DNA of 10,110 nucleotides from Tangfeifania sp. (GTDB lineage: Bacteria > Bacteroidota > Bacteroidia > Bacteroidales > Prolixibacteraceae): positions 1 to 10,110 of the forward strand of contig JAGYMR010000080.1 of the NCBI GenBank assembly GCA_018400515.1, in the 5' to 3' direction. Numbering within the stretch: position 1 is the stretch's first letter; each line of letters begins with the position of its first letter. The notes below the pieces were generated by a model. The model saw only the letters and a program-made list of their open reading frames with translations, was not told where the DNA came from and did no database searches. This document shows, in pieces, positions 1 through 6,381 of the stretch. The translations under genes were made by a program, and so were the position numbers.

Positions 1-4
1 TGAC
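1..4 (+). promoter_or_regulatory. RF2 programmed +1 frameshift site (right half)
   Basis: The window opens with TGAC followed by TAC GAT. In frameshifting prfB genes the site is CTT TGA C, followed by codons for Asp-Tyr-Asp. Ribosomes stall at the in-frame UGA when RF2 is scarce, slip +1 and continue with GAC, so RF2 controls its own synthesis. Here the RF2 frame starts at base 2 (GAC TAC GAT), exactly as expected after the slip. The slippery CTT and the upstream Shine-Dalgarno-like stimulator would lie just left of base 1 and cannot be seen, so the call is by position and family knowledge. Confidence 0.75.
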
Positions 5-1027
5 TACGATGCAAAGATCCTGCAGTTAAAAGAAGAAGAGCTCAAAACCCAGGACCCCGGATTCTGGTCCAACCCCAAAGAGGCAGAGGCCCAGATGAAA
101 AAGATCAAATCCCTCAAAGAGTGGATCGAAGGATTTGATAAAGTGAACGAGGCGGTGGAAGACTTCGGGGTTCTTTACGAATTTTTCGAAGCGGACGAAG
201 CCACCGAAGAAGAAACCGACAAGGCCTTTGCAAAAGCCCTTGAAAAGGTGGAATCGCTGGAGGCGCGGAACATGCTGCGCAACGAGGAGGATAAACTCGG
301 AGCTGTTCTGAAGATCAATGCCGGTGCGGGGGGAACCGAAAGCAACGACTGGGCGGAAATGCTGCTCAGAATGTATACCCGCTGGTGCGAAACCAACAAC
401 TACGCTGTTAAGGTAGCCGACATGCAACACGGTGATGAAGCCGGCATAAAAAGTTGCACCCTGGAAGTGGAAGGGCCGTTTGCTTACGGGTACCTGAAAA
501 GTGAAAACGGAGTGCACCGGCTGGTGCGTTTGTCGCCCTTTAATGCCCAAAATAAACGGATGACCTCATTCACCTCTGTATATGTTGCCCCGCTGGTGGA
601 CGAATCCATCGAAATTGATATCAATCCGGCAGACATAACATGGGAGACTTTCCGCAGCGGAGGCGCCGGGGGACAAAATGTTAACAAGGTGGAAACCGGC
701 GTCCGGTTGCGCCATGCTCCATCCGGGATCGTCATTGAAAATACGGAAAGCCGGACCCAGGGAGGGAACAAAGAAAATGCCCTCCGCCTCCTCAAATCAC
801 AGCTCTATGAAATTGAGCTCCGCAAACGCCGCGAAAAAACAATGGAGATTGAATCCCAAAAAAAGAAAATTGAATGGGGCTCCCAAATCCGGTCTTACGT
901 CCTTCAACCCTATAAAATGGTGAAAGACCTGCGCACCAATTATGAAACCGGAAATGTGAGTGCCGTACTGGACGGCGACCTCGACGGGCTGATGAAAGCC
1001 TACCTGATGGAGTTCGGGGGGCAGTAA
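1..1027 (+). CDS. prfB: Peptide chain release factor 2 (5' end outside window)
   Basis: RF2 recognises UGA and UAA stop codons in the ribosomal A site and triggers hydrolysis of peptidyl-tRNA. About 341 residues are visible, read in the frame beginning at base 2 (DYDAKIL...). E. coli RF2 has 365, so only the first 25 or so codons are missing. The stop-codon-reading tripeptide SPF, which separates RF2 from RF1 (PxT), is at 533-541. The catalytic GGQ, inside [19 protein letters not shown], is at 668-676; its Gln is normally methylated by PrmC. The N-terminal coiled-coil region and the C-terminal segment both look complete, and the gene ends with TAA. The first in-frame ATG inside the window, at 95, is internal: the upstream codons clearly continue the RF2 sequence. 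The gene appears to carry the family's autoregulatory +1 frameshift (see the entry at 1-4). The downstream gene ppk is 244 nt away, so co-transcription is uncertain. Confidence 0.97.
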   Translation, partial: DYDAKILQLKEEELKTQDPGFWSNPKEAEAQMKKIKSLKEWIEGFDKVNEAVEDFGVLYEFFEADEATEEETDKAFAKALEKVESLEARNMLRNEEDKLGAVLKINAGAGGTESNDWAEMLLRMYTRWCETNNYAVKVADMQHGDEAGIKSCTLEVEGPFAYGYLKSENGVHRLVRLSPFNAQNKRMTSFTSVYVAPLVDESIEIDINPADITWETFRSGGAGGQNVNKVETGVRLRHAPSGIVIENTESRTQGGNKENALRLLKSQLYEIELRKRREKTMEIESQKKKIEWGSQIRSYVLQPYKMVKDLRTNYETGNVSAVLDGDLDGLMKAYLMEFGGQ

Positions 1028-1271
1028 AAAACGTCCCGTAAAAACATTCCGGGGGCAGGAAAAAACCGGAACGAACCCATCGCATGCATGTGAGCCAGCA
1101 AGGGTCGAAACAGAAAAACGGTTCCGGCCCCAACCGGATGAATAAAAATCCCTCACCACGGGTATCAGCCGGCCGTTACACCGAAAAGGGGGGCACATCC
1201 TTTGAAAATTGAATGCTTTTTGCCAATTTAGGAAAGTTTTCTTTTTTAACCACTTTTAAAGGGGCTTGATC
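1028..1271. other. Intergenic region prfB-ppk
   Basis: No gene is supported in these 244 nt; the open frames on the minus strand are antisense shadows without recognisable protein features. A modest inverted repeat (TTCCGG 1047-1052 with CCGGAA 1066-1071, 13-nt loop) lies 20 nt after the prfB stop, but it has no T-run behind it and is a poor terminator. The last 70 nt are AT-rich and probably hold the ppk promoter. The best fit, TTG 1209-1211, N17, TAGGAAAG 1229-1236, matches the Bacteroidota consensus poorly. Confidence 0.4.
1258..1264 (+). promoter_or_regulatory. Ribosome binding site of ppk
   Basis: AAAGGGG ends 7 nt before the ATG at 1272. This supports the ATG as the start rather than the TTG at 1266, which would be only one base from the purine run. 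Confidence 0.6.
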
Positions 1272-3674
1272 ATGTTGCCAAACGAGAATTTCATAAACAG
1301 GGAGATTAGCTGGCTTTCTTTCAACGAAAGAGTTTTACAGGAAGCTGAAGACCCCAAGACCCCCCTGTTCGAACGCATCCGGTTTATCGGGATCTTCTCC
1401 AATAACCTGGATGAATTTTTCAGGGTGCGGGTGGCCACGGTACGCCGCATGGTGGATCTGGGAAAAGATGAAGAAAACCTGCTTGGGAACTATTCACCCC
1501 GGGAGCTGCACGATAAAATCCATGAAATCGTTTTGGACCAGCAAAATAAAGTCCAGCGCATTTTCAGGGATATCCTCAGCGAGCTCAATAAAAACAACAT
1601 CTTCATCCTCGATGAGAACGAGCTGAACCAGGACCAGGGAATTTTCGTGAAAAAATATTTTTACGAAAAAGTATTGCCCAACCTGGTCCCCATCATGCTC
1701 AGCAAAAAAAACAAATTCCCCTACCTCCGCGACCGGTCGGTTTACCTGGCCGTGAAGCTTTCAAAAAAAGCCAATCCGGACGATTATGCCTATTCACTCA
1801 TCCGGATCCCTGGGATCTCACTTCCCCGCTTTCTGGAACTCCCCCGAGAGCGCCGGAAAACCTACGTGATGATGCTCGATGACGTTATCCGGTATTGCTT
1901 TGACGATCTGTTCTTCTACTTCGATTACGACGTTTACAAGGCATTTACCATCAAGATCACCCGCGATGCTGAGCTGGACATTGATGATGATATTTCAAAA
2001 AGCTTCATTGAGAAGATGAGCAGCAGCCTGAAGAAACGGAAAAAGGGGAAACCGGTGCGTTTGCTGTATGACCGCAACATCCCCCCGGACATGCTGCAGT
2101 TCATGCTGAAAAAGATGAAACTGGACAACGAGGAGAATGCGGTACCGGGGGGCAGGTATCACAATCACAAAGATTTCATGAACTTCCCGGAGGTTGGAAA
2201 AAAGAGACACTATTATCCCCAACTCCCCCCTTTCCGGCACAGGGATCTGCCCCCGCATACCAGTATTTTGCGTGTCCTTCGTCAAAAAGACGTGATGCTG
2301 CATTTTCCTTACCAGACCTTCAACCACTTTATTGACTTTTTACGCGAAGCTGCCATTGACCCACAGGTAAAAGAGATAGGGATCACCATCTACCGGGTGG
2401 CCGACAATTCAAAAGTGATCAATGCCCTGCTGAATGCGGTCAGAAACGGCAAAACCGTCACCGTGGTGATCGAATTGCAGGCCCGCTTCGATGAGGAAGC
2501 CAATATTTACTGGTCCAACAAGCTGCAGGAAGAGGGGGCCAATGTAATTAACGGAGTCCCGGGCGTGAAAGTGCACAGCAAACTGGCCTGGGTACAAAGA
2601 CAGGAGGATGATTCCGTGCGGAACTACGCCTACATCGGAACCGGCAACTTCCACGAAGGAACCGCAAAGGTTTATGCCGATGACGGACTGCTGACTGCCG
2701 ATCCGCGACTGGCCGATGAAGTGGAGAAAATATTCGACTTTTTTAAACAAAACTACAAACACTATCAATACAATCACCTGGTGGTAAGCCCCTTTTACAT
2801 GCGCGACCATTTTAACAGATGCATCGAACGCGAAATAACACTGGCCAGGGAAGGGAAAAACGCCTGGATGGTTTTAAAAATGAACAGCCTGATTGACACC
2901 GGCATGATGAAAAAAATCTACCAGGCCGCTAAAGCGGGTGTGAAAACAGAGCTGATTGTCCGCGGAATCTTCGGATTGCGCCTCGATAAGAAAAAATTCC
3001 AGGAAAACATAAAAGCCATCAGCATTGTGGATAAATACCTCGAGCACTCCCGGATCTTCCTTTTTGGCAACAACGGGAAAGAGGAGATGTACATCTCCTC
3101 GGCCGACTGGATGCCGCGCAACCTTAACCGCCGCGTGGAGGTCGCCTGCCCTGTGTATAACGAAGCGATCAAAAGCGAATTAAAAGAGATGCTGAAAATC
3201 CAGCTGAGGGACAACACAAAAGCCCGGATCCTCGATCCCGGGCTAAAGAATAGTTACAATAACCGGAACGAGGACTCCAACTACCGCGCCCAGGAAGACT
3301 ACTACAATTACATCAGACAAAAGCACCACTTAGTTATGAAAATCTACCACAATCCCCGATGCGCCAAAAGCCGGGCCGGATTAAAGTACCTGGCTGAAAG
3401 GGGTTACGATGTGAAAATTAAGAAATACATGTCGGAAGGAATTTCCGAAACGGAGTTGAAGGAAGTGATTGAAAAAACCGGAAAAGAGCCGTTCGATCTG
3501 GTCCGCACACAGGAAAAAATTTACAAGGAAAATTACAAGGGAAAAGCCATCTCCGGCGACGAATGGATCAGGATCATTGCCGGTAATCCGCGCCTGCTGA
3601 AGCGCCCCATTGTGGTTAACGGCGACAAAGCGGTCCTTGCCGATCCCCCGAAGGCAGTGGAGGCCATTATATAA
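1272..3674 (+). CDS. ppk: Polyphosphate kinase 1 fused to a C-terminal ArsC/Spx-like domain
   Basis: PPK1 reversibly polymerises the gamma-phosphate of ATP into inorganic polyphosphate. The 800-residue product has a full PPK1 of about 688 residues, the E. coli length. It starts with the family N-terminus NREISWLSFNERVLQEAED. Residues fall at E. coli numbers: R375 (IYRVAD) and R405 (ELQARFDEEA), the Mg/phosphate-binding arginines; H435 (VKVHSKL), the phosphorylated histidine; H592 (LEHSR). The position of E. coli H454 is Tyr (YAYIGTGNF). From residue 689 (ATG at 3336) the frame continues without a stop into an ArsC-family domain of 112 residues, described separately. PPK1 normally ends where this one passes the sequence YIRQKHHLV. 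ATG 1272 is preferred to TTG 1266 because of AAAGGGG at 1258. PPK1 assignment is certain; whether the fusion is real or due to a one-base error is open. The convergent lipoprotein gene follows 108 nt downstream. Confidence 0.95.
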   Translation: MLPNENFINREISWLSFNERVLQEAEDPKTPLFERIRFIGIFSNNLDEFFRVRVATVRRMVDLGKDEENLLGNYSPRELHDKIHEIVLDQQNKVQRIFRDILSELNKNNIFILDENELNQDQGIFVKKYFYEKVLPNLVPIMLSKKNKFPYLRDRSVYLAVKLSKKANPDDYAYSLIRIPGISLPRFLELPRERRKTYVMMLDDVIRYCFDDLFFYFDYDVYKAFTIKITRDAELDIDDDISKSFIEKMSSSLKKRKKGKPVRLLYDRNIPPDMLQFMLKKMKLDNEENAVPGGRYHNHKDFMNFPEVGKKRHYYPQLPPFRHRDLPPHTSILRVLRQKDVMLHFPYQTFNHFIDFLREAAIDPQVKEIGITIYRVADNSKVINALLNAVRNGKTVTVVIELQARFDEEANIYWSNKLQEEGANVINGVPGVKVHSKLAWVQRQEDDSVRNYAYIGTGNFHEGTAKVYADDGLLTADPRLADEVEKIFDFFKQNYKHYQYNHLVVSPFYMRDHFNRCIEREITLAREGKNAWMVLKMNSLIDTGMMKKIYQAAKAGVKTELIVRGIFGLRLDKKKFQENIKAISIVDKYLEHSRIFLFGNNGKEEMYISSADWMPRNLNRRVEVACPVYNEAIKSELKEMLKIQLRDNTKARILDPGLKNSYNNRNEDSNYRAQEDYYNYIRQKHHLVMKIYHNPRCAKSRAGLKYLAERGYDVKIKKYMSEGISETELKEVIEKTGKEPFDLVRTQEKIYKENYKGKAISGDEWIRIIAGNPRLLKRPIVVNGDKAVLADPPKAVEAII
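3336..3674 (+). other. ArsC/Spx-family thioredoxin-fold domain, in frame with PPK1
   Basis: This segment has the full length of a stand-alone ArsC/YffB/Spx-family protein (about 112 residues) and begins at its own ATG. It shows the active-site loop YHNPRCAKSR, with the nucleophilic Cys at fusion residue 697, then LVRT (matching E. coli ArsC Arg60) and KRPIVV (Arg94). The third arsenate-binding Arg, Arg107 in the RPSE motif, is replaced by LADPP. The Cys is the only one in the domain, so any disulfide exchange would need glutathione, glutaredoxin or another partner. By family it could be an arsenate reductase, a YffB-like protein of unknown substrate, or a Spx-like regulator; the incomplete Arg triad makes true arsenate reduction uncertain. 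In the +1 frame a TAG lies at 3331-3333, two bases before this ATG. Confidence 0.85.
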
Positions 3675-3782
3675 CCCCCGGATGATCTCCCCCCGGAGGC
3701 CAGGGGCAGGTAGCCGGCAGGCGTTATGCAGTGTTCCGGGAGAGGCAATTGTTTCCGGGAGGTAACCTTTGGAAACGGACAC
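3675..3782. other. Convergent gap between ppk and lipoprotein gene
   Basis: These 108 nt separate two converging genes. They contain C-runs and G-runs (around 3664-3707) that could pair weakly, but I see no clean stem followed by a T-tract on either strand, so no intrinsic terminator is called. Confidence 0.4.
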
Positions 3783-4577
3783 CTAATTCACCTGGAGCTT
3801 ATCCTGCAACCGCTGAATTTCAGCCTCGAGTTTTTGCTTCCTCTTCAGCGCCTTTGACAATGCAAGGGCATCTTTCACTGCCTGTTTGTCGTAAGATTCC
3901 AGGATAATATAGTAATACCGGTCGCCCAGGAATACCGCCTTCAGGCGCCGGTCGGTGTTGTTGGCAATAAATTCGATCACCCCGTTGTCCTTTCCGTCGC
4001 GGTAAGTCACTTTTTCCCATTTCGCCTCCATAAAATCACTCCGGTGGTTATCCACACTCCCAATGGGAATGTTTTCCGTTTTAGCGTCGTCCCCCTGGTC
4101 ATAAACCCGGAGCGCCGTGTGGTTCAACCACTCTTCCCCGTGATAGTTGCTGCTCAGGTAAATATCCCCGCGTTCATTCAAATGCACCTTAATGTAGGAG
4201 CGATCCCACGACCGTTCAAAATTTTGCCGCTTATGAATGTATTGTGTGTAGCGGTCGTAAGGCGTTTTCTCTTCTTCAAAAGGCTCCTCAAGCTCAGCGA
4301 TGGTTTTCCTGAGCGAATCCAGCCGGGCCTCATTTTTATGAAGCAGATCGAAGTTAATCTCAGTAATCAGGTTCTTCGCGGCATTGGCTGAATAAACCGC
4401 TTTCGGATACAATTGGGGAATGCTGTCGAGATGCTGCAAAGCAGCCGCCGTATCATTCTTTTCCAAAAGCGATTGTGCCCGTTTCATTTTTTCGCGGGCT
4501 TTATCTTCGTCGGAAGGACCGCAGGCGACAACAAAGAGAGCCATCAACAATACCAAAAGATTAAACGAAATCCTCAT
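3783..4577 (-). CDS. Uncharacterised lipoprotein with C-terminal coiled coil
   Basis: I do not recognise a named family. The 264-residue product starts with a lipoprotein signal peptide: MRIS, a hydrophobic stretch LLVLLMALF, and the lipobox VVAC with Cys19 as the lipidation site, followed by GPSDED. Residues of about 25-100 are helical and charged and look TPR-like (KMKRAQSLLEKNDTAAALQH, then a DS-P-LYP segment). The middle, about 115-225, reads as a beta-rich domain (SYIKVHLNERGDIYLSSNY, VIEFIANN, YYYIILESY). The end (KALKRKQKLEAEIQRLQDKL) is a short coiled coil. It is probably anchored in the inner or outer membrane facing the periplasm; no function is inferred. The start is supported by AGGA 5 nt upstream and by a promoter at 4595-4623. 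It is transcribed toward ppk and divergently from the methyltransferase gene. Confidence 0.85.
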   Translation of the reverse strand: MRISFNLLVLLMALFVVACGPSDEDKAREKMKRAQSLLEKNDTAAALQHLDSIPQLYPKAVYSANAAKNLITEINFDLLHKNEARLDSLRKTIAELEEPFEEEKTPYDRYTQYIHKRQNFERSWDRSYIKVHLNERGDIYLSSNYHGEEWLNHTALRVYDQGDDAKTENIPIGSVDNHRSDFMEAKWEKVTYRDGKDNGVIEFIANNTDRRLKAVFLGDRYYYIILESYDKQAVKDALALSKALKRKQKLEAEIQRLQDKLQVN

Positions 4578-4586
4578 TTTTTTCCT

Positions 4587-4600
4587 ATTTTGTGCAAAAT
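4587..4600. repeat. Near-perfect palindrome in a divergent promoter region
   Basis: ATTTTG-TG-CAAAAT has two 6-bp arms around a 2-bp centre. Its right arm is part of the -7 box of the minus-strand promoter and its left arm covers the predicted transcription start (about 4588). It could be an operator, or simply a result of the AT-rich promoter; no regulator is implied by the sequence alone. Confidence 0.4.
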
Positions 4601-4623
4601 TACGATTTTAAACCGAGAACAAA
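4595..4623 (-). promoter_or_regulatory. Bacteroidota-type promoter of the lipoprotein gene
   Basis: On the minus strand TTTG (4623-4620), a 17-nt spacer and TAATTTTG (4602-4595) match the TTG/TTTG-N17-23-TAnnTTTG consensus of Bacteroidota housekeeping promoters. Transcription would start near 4588, giving a leader of about 11 nt before the ATG at 4577. Confidence 0.7.
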
Positions 4624-4637
4624 ACATTACAGGGGGA

Positions 4638-5153
4638 ATGAATACCAATTCGGTCCGTTTTTTTAATTCCCGGGCTGTGCCCCGCCTTCCTGAAGGGTGC
4701 GAGCTCATTCTGGCGGCATGGCAGATCAGAAACCCCGGGAACATGGGACAGATCATCCGGCTGGGGCATAATGCAGGGGCAAAGAGAGTGGTCTTTATCA
4801 GGGACACCGGAAACATCAGGCATTCAAAGATTAAAAAGACGGCAGGGTTTTCTTATGACCAAATGGACTGGGCGATCATTTCCGGGGAAGCATTCTCTTC
4901 AATGATGAACAGCCACCGGGAGCTGGTGCTTCTGGAGACCTTTGAAGGAGCGGAAAACCTGTTCCGGGAACCACTCCCCCCCAAAGCCATCATTCTGGCA
5001 GGGAACGAATCACAGGGATTGCCTCCTGAAATCCTTGGAAAAACCAATAGGCGATACTATATCCCAATGCCCGGCGGATGTAAATCCATGAATGTTTCCC
5101 AGGCATTAACGGTTGCCTCCTTTGAGTGGGTGCGCCAGCACCTTGCTGAATGA
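4638..5153 (+). CDS. SpoU/TrmH-family RNA 2'-O-methyltransferase
   Basis: SPOUT enzymes of this family transfer a methyl group from S-adenosylmethionine to a ribose 2'-OH in tRNA or rRNA, through a trefoil-knotted fold, usually as dimers. The 171-residue product carries the three family motifs in order: motif 1 NPGNMGQIIRLGHNAGA (with the conserved Asn and Arg), motif 2 ILAGNESQGLPPEIL, and motif 3 IPMPGGCKSMNVSQALTVA, which forms the knot. It lacks an extra N-terminal RNA-binding domain, so it is the minimal catalytic type, closer to TrmH/TrmL in size than to RlmB. The exact target nucleotide cannot be read from the sequence. The frame is open back to 4413, but the upstream 75 codons lie antisense to the lipoprotein gene and through its promoter, and lack family similarity. 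ATG 4638, with AGGGGG at 4631-4636, fits the family start. oxyR follows in the same direction but has its own promoter. Confidence 0.9.
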   Translation: MNTNSVRFFNSRAVPRLPEGCELILAAWQIRNPGNMGQIIRLGHNAGAKRVVFIRDTGNIRHSKIKKTAGFSYDQMDWAIISGEAFSSMMNSHRELVLLETFEGAENLFREPLPPKAIILAGNESQGLPPEILGKTNRRYYIPMPGGCKSMNVSQALTVASFEWVRQHLAE

Positions 5154-5175
5154 TTCCCGGAAAATTCCCGGAAAA
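5154..5175 (+). repeat. Two exact tandem copies of TTCCCGGAAAA
   Basis: An 11-bp unit occurs twice back to back (5154-5164 and 5165-5175), directly after the methyltransferase TGA and 6 nt before the -33 box of the oxyR promoter. Each unit has near-palindromic TTCC/GGAA character. It may be an upstream regulator site for oxyR, part of the 3' end of the preceding transcript, or chance duplication. Confidence 0.5.
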
Positions 5176-5181
5176 TTTCTT

Positions 5182-5210
5182 TTTGCAGAAAGAGATAATT
5201 TCTACTTTTA
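5182..5210 (+). promoter_or_regulatory. Probable oxyR promoter
   Basis: TTTG (5182-5185), a 17-nt spacer and TACTTTTA (5203-5210; seven of eight positions of TAnnTTTG) form a Bacteroidota-type promoter. Transcription would begin about 15 nt before the oxyR ATG. No ATAG-N7-CTAT-like classical OxyR operator was evident by eye. Confidence 0.6.
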
Positions 5211-5231
5211 ACACCTAAAATCAACAACGCC

Positions 5232-6173
5232 ATGGTAACGCTCACCCAGCTGGAATATATTGTTGCTGTCGATACCTACAGACATTTCGGCAAAGCTGCC
5301 GAAGCCTGTTTTATTACACAGCCCACCCTCTCTATGCAAATAAAAAAACTGGAAGAAGATCTTGAGATCATCGTCTTTGACCGGAGCAAACAACCCCTCA
5401 TTCCCACCGATGTGGGGCAGCGCATTATTGACCAGGCACGGGTCATCCTCAAACAATCGGAAGAGATTGACAATATCGTAAAAGAACATAAAAACCAGGT
5501 GACGGGACTGCTGCGCATCGGGATCATTCCCACGCTGGCCCCCTACCTGCTTCCTGTTTTTATCGGGAAGTATAAAAAGAAATATCCCAACATTTTCATA
5601 AAAGTGGTGGAGCAGACCACCGAAAATATTGTGAACCTGCTAAACCGGGATCTCATTGACGTGGGCATCCTGGTTACCCCGCTGAAAGAGGAGAAGATCA
5701 TCGAAAAACCAGTGTTTTACGAGGAGATGCTCATTTATGTCAATCCCGAGCACCAATTGCACAAGCAAAAACAGATCACCTTAAAAGACATTGCCACACC
5801 GGAGATCTGGCTGCTCAGCGACGGACACTGTTTTCGCGACCAGGTGGTCAACTTGTGCTCCTTTTTAGGAACGCTCGACAGCCAGTTACCCTTCCATTTC
5901 GAGGCGGGCTCCCTTGAAACACTCATGAATCTTGTGGACCGGGAAGGGGGGATTACCCTTATTCCGGAACTGGCCAAACTGGGGATGCCCGAACAACGGC
6001 TGTCCAATGTCCGCTCCTTCACCAACATCCGGCCACTGCGTGAAGTAAGCCTGGTGTACTCGCGGCATTTTGCCAAACACCGGCTGATCAATCTGCTTTG
6101 GCGCGAGATCAAAGAAGACATTCCTCAAGAGCTTCAGGATGAAGAAAGAGGAACCGTGGTCGAATGGAAATAA
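5232..6173 (+). CDS. oxyR: Hydrogen peroxide-sensing LysR-type regulator OxyR
   Basis: OxyR is a cytoplasmic LysR-family activator that senses H2O2 through a reversible disulfide and induces catalase, peroxiredoxin and iron-sequestering genes. The 313-residue product has the LysR winged helix-turn-helix at about 1-60 (HFGKAAEACFITQPTLSMQIKKLEE runs through it), a linker helix, and a periplasmic-binding-like sensor domain. The diagnostic redox loop is GHCFRDQVVNLC: Cys200 and Cys209, nine residues apart, as Cys199 and Cys208 in E. coli OxyR. This separates it from CysB-, CatR- or generic LysR proteins. Length matches the family (305 in E. coli). The ATG at 5232 starts directly with the family N-terminus and lies shortly after a promoter; no strong Shine-Dalgarno is seen, which is common in Bacteroidota. 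No peroxide-defence gene is adjacent, so targets must lie elsewhere. Confidence 0.95.
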   Translation: MVTLTQLEYIVAVDTYRHFGKAAEACFITQPTLSMQIKKLEEDLEIIVFDRSKQPLIPTDVGQRIIDQARVILKQSEEIDNIVKEHKNQVTGLLRIGIIPTLAPYLLPVFIGKYKKKYPNIFIKVVEQTTENIVNLLNRDLIDVGILVTPLKEEKIIEKPVFYEEMLIYVNPEHQLHKQKQITLKDIATPEIWLLSDGHCFRDQVVNLCSFLGTLDSQLPFHFEAGSLETLMNLVDREGGITLIPELAKLGMPEQRLSNVRSFTNIRPLREVSLVYSRHFAKHRLINLLWREIKEDIPQELQDEERGTVVEWK

Positions 6174-6197
6174 TTTTCCCCATTCAAAAAAAATATT

Positions 6198-6205
6198 TAC
6201 CTTTG
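6198..6205 (+). promoter_or_regulatory. -7 element of the tRNA-Leu promoter
   Basis: TACCTTTG is an exact match to the Bacteroidota -7 box TAnnTTTG. Transcription would start near 6212, leaving about 7 nt of 5' leader before the mature tRNA. A weak TTT-containing -33 region lies near 6175-6177 (20 nt upstream). It may also drive tig if the hairpin after the tRNA is leaky. Confidence 0.7.
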
Positions 6206-6218
6206 CGCCCTGTTTTTT

Positions 6219-6300
6219 GCGGACGTGGCGGAATTGGTAGACGCGCCAGACTTAGGATCTGGTGCCTTTCGGCGTGGGGGTTCGAGTCCCTTCGTCCGCA
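6219..6300 (+). tRNA. tRNA-Leu (anticodon UAG, reads CUA/CUN)
   Basis: The sequence folds into a full class II tRNA of 82 nt. The acceptor stem is GCGGACG (6219-6225) with CGTCCGC (6293-6299) and discriminator A at 6300. The D arm contains AATTGGTAGAC. The anticodon stem CCAGA/TCTGG closes the loop CTTAGGA with anticodon TAG. An extended variable arm of the leucine type (TGCCTTTCGGCGT) precedes a T arm with loop TTCGAGT, closed by GGGGG/CCCTT. A long variable arm together with a UAG anticodon and discriminator A identifies leucine. The 3' CCA is not encoded, so it must be added by tRNA nucleotidyltransferase. Confidence 0.97.
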
Positions 6301-6304
6301 CGCG

Positions 6305-6347
6305 CATCGCCGGCATTCCCGATAGAACGAATGCCGGCGGTGGTTTT
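6305..6347 (+). terminator. Strong hairpin between tRNA-Leu and tig
   Basis: A perfect 11-bp inverted repeat, CGCCGGCATTC (6308-6318) and GAATGCCGGCG (6329-6339), encloses a 10-nt loop. Three more pairs (one G-T) extend it to 6305/6342. It is followed by GTTTTG, a short T-run, so it may act as an intrinsic terminator for the tRNA transcript. Because it sits only 40 nt before the tig start it could instead be a leader or processing element. Confidence 0.6.
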
Positions 6348-6381
6348 GAAATAATCATGAAACCAAAATCGGAGAGTCAAA

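Noticed and set aside
26..550. 174-codon minus-strand open frame over prfB
   Set aside because: It is antisense to clear RF2 sequence, and its Phe-rich translation mirrors the Glu/Lys codons of RF2.
1201..1240. Promoter for ppk (TTG 1209-1211, N17, TAGGAAAG)
   Set aside because: The -7 box matches only at TA and the final G; too weak to list as a promoter.
1266..1271. TTG at 1266 as the ppk start
   Set aside because: ATG at 1272 is spaced 7 nt from AAAGGGG and gives residue numbers that match E. coli PPK; the TTG is too close to that purine run.
4413..4637. N-terminal extension of the methyltransferase frame
   Set aside because: It runs antisense through the lipoprotein gene start and its promoter, and shows no SPOUT features; the family start fits ATG 4638.
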